From Colletotrichum lupini (Eukaryota; Ascomycota; Sordariomycetes; Glomerellales; Glomerellaceae): 64,000 bases of DNA. Where the stretch lies: positions 3,348,001-3,412,000 of the forward strand of contig NC_064676.1 in assembly GCF_023278565.1 (NCBI RefSeq). The letters are read 5' to 3'. How positions within the stretch are numbered: position 1 is the stretch's first letter; every line of letters begins with the position of its first letter. The notes beneath the pieces are model-generated. The model ran no database searches. It was not told the DNA's origin and saw nothing but the letters and a program-made list of their open reading frames with translations. The position numbers and the translations under genes were made by a program. Below are positions 55,837 to 64,000 of this stretch, in pieces.

Positions 55837-57371
55837 ATGCCTCCCCGCACCTCTGCACGCAGAAAGGCGCAAGCAGTCGTCGAGACCAAGGTCGAAGAGA
55901 CGACCACCACGAAGACGAACGGCGCTAAGACCACAACAGTCGCTGCAACGAAGACGAAAACCGTAGCCGCCGCCAAGCAAGCACCAGCAAAGCGCAAGGT
56001 GTCCTCAGAAGACGAACACGAGGCCTGCGGAAGCTGCGCTGAAGAAGAGGAAGAGAAGCCCGCGAAAAAGAGAAAGACCACAGTAGCGAAGGGCAAGGCG
56101 AAGAAGGAGGACGATATGCCATTGACAGACAGGACAGCAGTGTCTTCGCTGAAGAGAGCGATGTACATTGGTGCCCACGTTAGCGGCGCTGGCGGTCAGT
56201 ATTCGCGACGCCTCCTTATCCTCAATCCTTTGCGCTGACAGTCTTACCACAGGTGTACAAAACTCGATCCAGAATGCCGTCAATATCGGTGCCAATGCTT
56301 TTGCTCTCTTCCTCAAGTCGCAAAGGAAGTGGGAGAGTCCTCCCCTGGCAGCCGATGCCAGAGACCAATTCGTATCCCTCGCAAAGGAAAATAATTACGA
56401 TGCCGCCGCACACGTCCTTCCCCACGGCTCATACCTCGTCAACCTTGCCCAAGTGGATGCCGATAAGGCGAAGCAGGCATACAAGAGCTTCATAGATGAC
56501 CTTCAGCGGTGCGAGCAGTTGGGCATAAAGCTGTACAACTTCCACCCGGGCAACACTGGAGGGGAGGCTCGCGAGGAGGCGTGCGGGCGCATCGCGGCGC
56601 AGCTCAACACCGCGCACAAGGCGACGAAGAAAGTGATTACAGTGTTGGAGAACATGGCAGGCACTGGCAATGTCATTGGTACAAAGTTTGAGGACTTGAA
56701 GCAAATCATTGACAAGGTCGAGGACAAGGAGCGAGTCGGTGTGTGCATTGACACTTGCCATGCCTTTGCGGCAGGATACGACTTGCGGACGCCGGAAAAG
56801 TTCCATGAGACGATGAAGGAGTTTGACGAAGTCGTTGGTAATAAGTACCTCAAGGCGTTCCACCGTAAGTCTCAACTGCCCTGGTCCAGATCACTCGGTA
56901 CTGTAAGAACGTCATTACTGACACCACAAAGTCAACGACAGCAAGGCACCCTTCGCCTCCCACCGCGACCTCCACGCCAACATCGGCACAGGCTTCCTCG
57001 GTCTCCGCGCCTTTCACAGCCTCGTCAACCACGAGCCCTTTCAGAATCTCCCCATGGTCCTTGAGACGCCCATCGACCGCAAGGACGCAAACGGTAAGAC
57101 CGTCGAGGACAAGAAGGTCTGGGCGGACGAGATCAAGCTCCTGGAGAGCATGATCGGCATGGACGCCGAGAGCGACGAGTTCAAGGCGCTCGAGGTGGAG
57201 CTGCAGAAGAGGGGCGCAGGCGAAAGGGACAAGATACAGGATCAGGTCGACCGCAAGGCTGAAAAGGATGCCAAGAAGGGGACCAAAGGGGCCAAGGGGG
57301 CCGCGAAGAAGGGCGCGGCGGCTGGGAAGGGTAGGAAGAAGAAGGTCGAGACTGACGATGAGAGCGAGTAA
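55837..57371 (+). CDS. APN1: AP endonuclease 1 (endonuclease IV family, Apn1)
   Basis: Three exons, 55837-56194, 56253-56864 and 56932-57371, give 469 residues. Apn1 cuts DNA at abasic sites and cleans 3' ends in base excision repair, using three zinc ions. The endonuclease IV TIM barrel covers about residues 109-385. Zinc-ligand and family motifs are in order: YIGAHVSGAGGVQNSI, AAHVLPHGSYLVNLA, YNFHPGNTGG, VLENMAGTGNVIGTKFEDL, GVCIDTCHAFAAGYDL, KAFHLNDSKAPFASHRDLH and NIGTGFLGLRAF. The N-terminal 108 residues are Lys/Ala/Thr-rich with KPAKKRKTT, a likely nuclear signal. The C-terminal 85 residues are also basic and low complexity. The first intron uses a less common donor (GTCAGT), supported by the exact join SGAG/GVQN. 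Confidence 0.96.
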
Positions 57372-58162
57372 GAGGACTGGACTGGGTTCGATGTCTGGAT
57401 TGTGTATTAATATGTATATTATTACCTTATGAGCGACTGGATGCTTGGCGTGTAAAATCCAATTATAAGCCCGGAACAATAGCTAAGAGGCAATCTAGCC
57501 ACAATGCCTTATTCCATGGCCCTGGGATCTATGTACAGTCTGTTCGAGGTATCTAAGAAGTTCTGCAATCAGGCGGGCTCGTCGACCTCGGCCTCGTGAT
57601 GTAACCTGTCCTACCCATCTCTCGTCTGATGAATCAGGCACCAAACACTTGACTTATCCATGGAACCCTCAGGCTCGAGGAGGCCTTTCATCCGATCACG
57701 ACAACATGCAGGTCCCCCAAACTTCATTCCAGTCACCAGCCAGCAGGCGCCTGTTTAGGTCGATGGGTCAGGTCAAACTGGCTGGGTGGTGGAGTGGTTA
57801 AAGGTCGACATCAATGTTCTACGCCAACTAGCCTACTCGACGACAGGCTCAGCGCATACGAGGGATACCCGAATTCGAATCCCAGCATGAGCACCAAGAG
57901 ATGTAGCCCCCAGTTCAGCACCGGGGGGTGAACTCTTTTTTTGGTTTGTTTGTGTACATAACATGTATTAGATAGACGCTATTGTGATAGGATTCTTTTA
58001 CGACCCGAGTCTAGGAGAACAGAAAGGCAAAAAAGAGACCGCACCAGTGGTATAAGTAGTTCGACGTAAACAATCTCCTTCCTCCTGTAGAGAGCCTGGA
58101 ACGCCCACCTGCCGCTCCCCTCCGTCAAACCGTACGCAAGATAGGCATGTCAATACTCTTCC
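57372..58162. other. Convergent intergenic region, APN1 / BUB1
   Basis: About 790 bases between facing stop codons. It contains the tRNA-like unit listed at 57780-57942. I see no protein-coding gene. Confidence 0.5.
57780..57942 (+). ncRNA. tRNA-like RNA polymerase III unit (tRNA relic or SINE candidate)
   Basis: A box-like TGGTGGAGTGG lies at 57787-57797 and fits the TRGYNNANNGG pattern fully. A B box-like AATTCGAATCC lies at 57872-57882; it differs from GGTTCGANTCC in its first two bases. A run of seven T at 57936-57942 is a standard Pol III terminator. Just before it, AGTTCA (57912-57917) and TGAACT (57929-57934) form a perfect 6-bp stem over a GC-rich loop. Folded as a class II tRNA, the D stem and T stem do not pair and the acceptor stem pairs only partly, so this is not a working tRNA. 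It looks like a tRNA-derived pseudogene or short interspersed element. Chance is not excluded. Confidence 0.45.
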
Positions 58163-61100
58163 TCACCTCCTGCCCTTGGCAAAAGCCTCGACCTTACCGA
58201 CAAGACTCTTCAACCCAACACCCCTTTCGCAGTTACCCTCCAACCATGCCTCCATCTTCTCCCTGACGCTACGCATGCTCTTGAGGACTGGCATGCGAGC
58301 GCCCTCCTCCGCGGCGACAAATGACCCCGGGTTAAGCAACAAATCGAAACACTCCGACCAGATCTCCGTCTGCCAGTACCGCTTGAGGCTCTCGCGGACG
58401 CGGTACTTGCGCCCGCCTGCCCCGATCCCGCCCTGGTCACAGCGAACCGTGTCAATGTACTTGCCAAACAGCAGGCAGTGGACAATGCCCGCGAGGCCGT
58501 GGTAATCAATCTGCCACGTCCACGGCCGACCCTCGCGCATCTCGGCACAGTCTTGCGCGCTCGTCTTCCAGTCCGCGATGAAACCCACGTCGGGCGCAAA
58601 GTTGCGCATGTCGATGCCGCGACCGAAATCAATGAGGGTCACGCCCCGCGCGTCCCAGCCGCCTGCGCCGGTAGCGCTATATTGCGTTGATAGAGGCTGG
58701 TCGTTGCCGCCGTGGTCGAGACGGAGGAGGCAGTTATCGACTTTGAGGTCGCCATGGAGGACGCCGTGGGCATGTAGGGCCTCGACGGTGCGGAACAGTT
58801 CAACGGTGAAGAACATGGCTAGCTGCTCATCCATGACGGCAGACGGCTCGGCGCGGAAGAAGTTGACAACGTCGAGGACGCTGCCGTGGGGGTGATAGGG
58901 AAGGAAGAGGAAGCCCTCGTCCTGGTAGAGGTGGAACTCATGGGCGTAAGAAACAGAGGCGGCTGCGCGGTGCTGAGGGCCTAGACGTGTGTGTGCTAGA
59001 CGCATCATGTGGAATTCCCAGGGTGTTGGGGGAAGTTCCATCTTGAGTGCTTCCAGGGGGCTGCGATGGTTGACGGCAAATGCGCCCTTGCCCATGGCCA
59101 CGACCCCGTTCTCGTCCTCGTCCTCTTGGTCTGCGTCCGGGTTCTCAACCAGATATACCGGGGCAAAAGCGCCTGCACCGAGCTCTTTCCTGATGGTATA
59201 TTCTGTCGCAATGTCGGGGAACTCGATTGTGACCATGGCACAAGCATTGCTAACTCTGTCTCCACCCTTGGCTGCCTTCGTCATGGCCTTAGCGAATTTG
59301 CGGATCTCATTGCCTTTTTCGTACTTCTCGTGGCTATGGTCGTAGAATCCAGGGTATGAGTTAAGAGAAGGATGCATATTGGCGAGGATCTCATTCCTCA
59401 CGGCTTCATCTACTGGGTTGCATTGCAACTCCTTGATGATCGGTCCCTTGGGAGGTGCTGGCTTTGGCGGAGCAGACTTTGCCTTGCCGAGGAGGGGCTG
59501 GGCAATCTTGATAGGTCGAACTTCGCTCAGGACTTCCCTCAATGGGCTGCTACCCGGCTCTTCCATGTCAGAGTCCTCCTCATGGATAGTGGACTCATAT
59601 TCCTCACGTGACGGAGTCTCGTACCTCGCCTTCCGTTCTGTAAACGCAAGAGAAGATTCGGTTCTCTCCGTAATCGGAGTCATGAAGGGGAGACGGTTAT
59701 TGGCCATCTCGACCGGATCCCTAAACGGTCGTGTCCTGGGCTCATAATCCTCTGGGGGTATCGGAACGAAAATCGTCTTCGTTCTTGGCGGGTAATCCTC
59801 ATCATCTTCCTCCTCTTCTTCGGCCTCCTGCTCATCGCCTGATTCTCTGCCATCCTGGGAGGCAGTCTGCTCATCTGGTAGAGGACCGGTACGCTCAGCG
59901 TAGTCCGGATTCATCAAGTCGGAAGCTTGGGTATCGTCTACACCGGCTTGGGTCGCGTCCTCGTCAAGAACAGGGACGTGCTTGCGCGTGGAGAAGTCAG
60001 ACCATTCACTGATACTCTTGACATCCGAGCCATCTTCGTCAGCTTCTTCGACGGCGTTGTCGTTTTCAATCAGGCGAGTAGTCATGGTGTTCTCAACCTC
60101 AGTGTAGTCGCCATCTGTCTCGTAGTCGTCGTCCTCGTCACTATCTTCCTCTTCGTCTTCTTCCTCCTCTTCCTCTTCCTCCAGAGGATTAGACTGAATG
60201 GGTTGGTTGAAAATCTCGTAGATCTCATCCGTAGCAGCACGAGTATGGAGCGTCATCGTTGGCTCAGCCGTGTTCCTCTTCTTCAACTTCGGCCTAGACG
60301 GTGAGTCTAGATTTGCTTTGACTATCAAATTGTCAGCTTGAACACGACATAACTTGTGGAAATGGAAGCCGCTTACTGATTTGAGTCTCGTTCACCTCCA
60401 TCGTCTTCTTTTTCTTGCTCTTGCCCCCCTTTTTCTTGACTATGGCTCCGTTCTCATCCATTACTACGGTTTCTGTGTGAACAACCATCTTCTCCCGTAC
60501 TAGATGGCTGAGATCGTCAACCAAGGAAGGCTCAACGCTCATCATCTCGGAAGGGATCTCTTCAGTTAGTGATACGTCATCCCAGGAGACATCCAGCCAG
60601 CCTCGGTTCATGGCCCAAACTTCCTCAAAACCAAGCTCTGAGCCAGGTTCTTCAGGAGTGGGATAGAGGGCCTCGAGGCTAACAAAAATGCGCTCCTTCT
60701 TCCCGCTTACGGGGTTCACTACTGTTTGATTCTTTGATGGCACGAGTGTAATATGGGACTTGGACATTTGCGCTCGTGATGATCGTGATTGGGCTTTGGG
60801 TTGCACTTTTGCTTGCAACTGAGACTGAAATACATGAAACGCCATAAAGCCAAACATTAGTCCTATAATCATCAACATCCAGGCATTGGGAAGTTCAAGT
60901 AAATTGGTGCTTACCGTATCCTTGAAGATAGCCATCTTCCGAGCAGTGCTCTTCTTCCCGCCAGCCTTCAATGTCTCCCCTGCCCACGGCTTGGGCTCCA
61001 TTACGTTCTCCTTCTTCCGGTCGCCCAGGGAGCCGATTGAATCCCATCCCTTCGAGCTTGGTCCACGCGACGACAACGCAGGAGGCGCGGAGTCGGCATC

Positions 61101-61916
61101 CGAGAAGATGGACATCTTAGCCTTGCCAGGCTTCGCCGCCGTTGTGCTCACGCCCTGGCTGGGTCGAGGGGCCTGGGGGTCCGCAGCTACAGCGGCCGCA
61201 GCGCGGGCGGCAGCAAAGGGGTCAATCTTTGCAGCCAAAGCGGGCCGCACGGTGGGGAGTGCTGGCGATGAGGGCTCGTTGTCGGCCTCGGGCTGGTGGG
61301 CAAGTCTCTCCTCGAACTCCTTGAACTTGCGAATCAGGCGCTGTACTGGTCTTGCCTCGCGCTCGATGCCGAGCTTGTACACCTCCTCTGCTTGACTCCA
61401 TCTGCCAGCGCCCTCGAGCCAGGCGGCGTATTCTTCGTAGAAAAGGGCAAGTGACTCTCCGATGCTGTGTCGCGACAGGAAGAGGAAGGTTTCTCGCGGC
61501 GAGTCGGCGAAGAATTGGATGTACAGAATCCAGATCTTGAGGTATCTGGGATCGTTCTTGTATTGTGATGAACCAATGAATGTCTTAGTTGCGCGCTCGA
61601 GGAGCGTGTGAAGCTGAGATTGTGGTGTTGCTTGCGCCGAGGGGTATGCGTCCAGGGTCCATCGCACGTAACGGTCGTAAATGTCTAGAGGATCGTCCGA
61701 CTCGGAGATGTTTTGGAGTTCCTCTTCGTACTCGATTCGAATGCAATCGTTGACATTTTTGGTGTCTGAGGGTGTCGGTGTGTTCAGCTTCTGCAGAGGC
61801 GAGGGCGAGAACAGCTGAGCCAGCTTTTTGGCGGAGCGACCACTTGGCAGCGCCTGGATGTTTTCTTTCTGTGCTTCAATAACGTCGAAGTTGATGAGAT
61901 CGTCGGAGGCTGCCAT
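58163..61916 (-). CDS. BUB1: Spindle checkpoint kinase Bub1 (with Mad3-like N-terminus)
   Basis: Three exons, 60915-61916, 60377-60824 and 58163-60321, give 1202 residues. Bub1 is recruited to kinetochores and signals unattached chromosomes. In order: a KEN box at residues 17-19; the Mad3/BUB1 TPR region at about 50-205 (DPLDIYDRYVRWTLDAYPS, then PRYLKIWILYIQFFADSP and EEVYKLGIEREARPVQRL); a second KEN at 302-304; a GLEBS-type Bub3-binding segment near 375-412 (GSELGFEEVWAMNRGW); a long acidic stretch in exon 3; and the kinase domain at about 860-1180. Kinase residues look intact: Gly-rich loop ELGAGAFAPVYL, Lys in EALKMEL, HGDLKVDN at about 1006-1013 and DFG at about 1048-1050. The 90-base first intron stays in frame but encodes hydrophobic sequence foreign to the family and has full splice signals. 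Confidence 0.94.
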
Positions 61917-62636
61917 GGTTAGTATCGTCGCGGCAAGTTGCCGTCGCGTCTCCGAGTGATGTGGTGCTGGAGTACTGCGTCTAGGTTGTCGATGTTCAAG
62001 TTCGAAATGGGGCAGCGTTAGAAAAGGATGCCCAGTGTTGTGGTGTTGATTATTGATAACGATAACAGATCGGCCATGTGGGTCGTGTGGCACGTTGCTG
62101 AGACAACGGTGGGCTTCACTTCGCATATGTAATCGCTTGCTCTTCACCGAGCTCGGTGTGCCCTCATCGTCAGTTATCCAAACGGTACTTACCAGATTAG
62201 GAAGTAGCAGTACTCCTCCATTTATTCCGCTGTGCTACTTCCATGTAATACTCCCACGTCATCCATCTCGACACAAAGGAAAAATCTCATCATGTAACAA
62301 AGCTTGAACCGTTTTGCGAATTTAATAATGACAAAAGATTTTAGCGTCAAAAAAACCTCGGCCCTCCGTTTGGCCTCTTCTAGCGCTCGGTCCGTCTGAT
62401 CTTAGTGGCCGGTTCTGCCCTTGTGCCCCTATCTTGTCCAGCCTCTTCGAATATGGAAGTAAAAAGTCAGAATGACGCCACCCCATTCACTCCCTTCTTG
62501 CCGACTTGATGTCACAGATTCGAGTTCGCTCATCGCAATACAGCCGGTTTCTGCATGCTTCTCACATGTTGAACCGCCAATACACTTCGCACCTAGCTCT
62601 TAAAGAGCTGTGAACGCGTTGTAGAGGAGCATCATC
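61917..62636. promoter_or_regulatory. Divergent intergenic region, BUB1 / F-box gene
   Basis: 720 bases holding both promoters. The BUB1 frame continues open upstream to 62147 without family similarity. No other feature seen. Confidence 0.45.
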
Positions 62637-63914
62637 ATGGAAATCTCAACGCTGGCGACTTCGGGGTCAATGCTGATGCCGAAGAAACGCCTGCTGGACC
62701 TTCCCAACGAGCTCATCCGTTGCATCGTCGACTCCGTCGCTCTTTTGAGGAGAGACAGATACGATGGTGCTAGAGATACCCGGACCTTGTCGAATCTTTC
62801 ACAAACTTGTCAAATATTTCACCTTCTCTGCAACTCTCAACTCTTTTCTAATATCAACCTGGATGAATCCAAAGACGCCGCTGGTCTTCTCATCCGGTCC
62901 CTCATCGAAACACCTGAACTTGGGGTTCATGTGCAACATTTGACATTACGCGTAATATGGGAGTCAGCCGAGCAATGTGAGAGGGGATTGCGGAAACGGC
63001 TTACACCAACTCAAAGCAATGCGACAGGTCATCCGGGGACCTTACCCAATTTGCGGCACTTGGAACTGGAAGACCCTGCGGTGTACTTCATGAACATTCC
63101 CGAGGTTCCTCGTATATTCACTGGCCTGCTTGCCCTGCCTCCTCTCACTTCGATTCTTACGCGATACGACAACGATAGATGGGGAGGTCTCGCCCAAGTC
63201 GCCGCGGCTGGACCCTTTGCTTTGGAGCATATTCGTTTCCACGAAACTGCCATCCGCGGACCCGATTTATGCCGACTACTCCAGCTGTGCCCCGGTCTTC
63301 GAGTTCTCGAAATCGAGATTGACTATCACTTTTTCGCTCCTTGTTTCCAGCAAACCACACACCCGGGGATCACCACTCACCTATCGACGACGCTTTCAAC
63401 ACTCTGCCCGCGTTTGCAGAGACTTACGCTGTTACATGGGGACCTCTCAGCTCTTCGGACCCCCGATGAACCATGTCTTACATGTCTCACAGATTTGGAA
63501 GATCTGACTGTGTTGGAGACCGAATTACCAACCATCTTTAGAAGTTCCGAAGACATGGCAAACGCAGACATCACTGCGCGTCTGCCGCCCAAGCTCACGC
63601 AATTGACTCTCCATGACATTTGGTACTCGGACCCAAGATACTGCCTGTACTCTTTAGCCCCAGGCTCTCGTCCTTGGATTCATGAGAGGTTAGATGCTAG
63701 CACTGAACCTCTGACTGTGATGCTGCTTCGTCTGGCATCATCATGCTTGGCCGGTCAACTACCTGGCCTCCGAAAGGTAGCCGTTAAGACTCCAACATAC
63801 GAACACGACAGAGGCAATACTTCTGATGAAATTTCGAAAGCGTTTGCGAAGACTGGAGTTTTATTCGAGCTTATTTCCGCTCACTCAACATTTCCATGTC
63901 CATTAACGCGATAG
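62637..63914 (+). CDS. F-box domain protein
   Basis: Single exon, 425 residues. The F-box sits at about residues 17-75: KRLLDLPNELIRCIVDSVAL, then TLSNLSQTCQIFHLLCNSQL with FSNINL. F-box proteins link substrates to SCF ubiquitin ligases through Skp1; the target is unknown. The rest contains irregular Leu-rich segments that could be degenerate LRRs (LPNLRHLELEDPAVYF, CPGLRVLEIEIDYHF, CPRLQRLTLLHGDLS, LTDLEDLTVLETELP, LPPKLTQLTLHDIW). This layout is very common in filamentous fungi, where such genes form large, fast-changing families. The frame ends 86 bases before the window edge. No intron seen. Confidence 0.85.
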   Translation: MEISTLATSGSMLMPKKRLLDLPNELIRCIVDSVALLRRDRYDGARDTRTLSNLSQTCQIFHLLCNSQLFSNINLDESKDAAGLLIRSLIETPELGVHVQHLTLRVIWESAEQCERGLRKRLTPTQSNATGHPGTLPNLRHLELEDPAVYFMNIPEVPRIFTGLLALPPLTSILTRYDNDRWGGLAQVAAAGPFALEHIRFHETAIRGPDLCRLLQLCPGLRVLEIEIDYHFFAPCFQQTTHPGITTHLSTTLSTLCPRLQRLTLLHGDLSALRTPDEPCLTCLTDLEDLTVLETELPTIFRSSEDMANADITARLPPKLTQLTLHDIWYSDPRYCLYSLAPGSRPWIHERLDASTEPLTVMLLRLASSCLAGQLPGLRKVAVKTPTYEHDRGNTSDEISKAFAKTGVLFELISAHSTFPCPLTR

Positions 63915-64000
63915 CATCAGAGAATGGGACAAGTTTTTATGAGAATATGTTTTGGCATAATTTCAGTGCTTACTTAGCTATAATTAGTAATTGAGTGAAA

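Overview
The window is chromosomal DNA from a filamentous ascomycete (Pezizomycotina). A Sordariomycete is likely, but I cannot place the genus. The evidence is compact protein-coding genes with short introns (mostly 50-100 bases, GTRNGT donors, CTAAC-type branch sites, YAG acceptors), mixed gene orientation without operons, GC-rich coding sequence, and orthologues of fungal core proteins: HapC, Cmc2, Ost2, Dop1, Mon1, Vps71, Bub1 and Apn1. Exon limits below were set by hand from splice signals, reading frame and family knowledge. Every multi-exon model was checked to keep frame.

Layout. 1-7 kb: a weak small gene, the RNA polymerase I factor RRN3, and the CCAAT-binding factor subunit HapC. 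About 7-11.4 kb is a long stretch with no gene I can support. 11.4-18.5 kb is dense with short conserved genes in divergent pairs: prefoldin 2/Cmc2, a TMEM14 protein/Ost2, and GRASP (Grh1)/trimethylguanosine synthase. 18.5-24.4 kb is one very large gene, DOP1. 25.6-27.4 kb is MON1. 27.6-33 kb holds two tandem hypothetical proteins rich in disordered sequence. 36.3-37.9 kb is the ER protein disulfide isomerase with an HDEL tail. 40-42.7 kb has a small mitochondrial membrane protein divergent from VPS71 (SWR1 complex). 43.2-43.9 kb is a small secreted six-cysteine protein. About 44-47.5 kb has no supportable gene. 47.6-52 kb carries a WSS1-type DNA-protein crosslink protease and a kelch/DUF4110 protein in tandem. 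53.6-57.4 kb carries a DGAT2 acyltransferase and the AP endonuclease APN1. 57.8-57.9 kb contains a tRNA-like unit with an RNA polymerase III look. 58-62 kb is the checkpoint kinase BUB1. 62.6-63.9 kb is an F-box protein.

The genes are mainly unlinked housekeeping functions: membrane trafficking (Grh1, Dop1, Mon1), ER and lipid work (Ost2, Pdi1, Dga1), mitochondrial assembly (Cmc2, TMEM14, the 113-residue protein), chromatin and transcription (Rrn3, HapC, Vps71), genome stability (Wss1, Apn1, Bub1). I see no secondary-metabolite cluster, CRISPR array, intact transposon or rRNA. I do not see an obvious new multi-gene system. The best leads are the Pol III-like element near 57.8 kb, the secreted cysteine-rich protein, the two large uncharacterised proteins at 27.6-33 kb, and a Bub1 that keeps both KEN boxes and an intact kinase.
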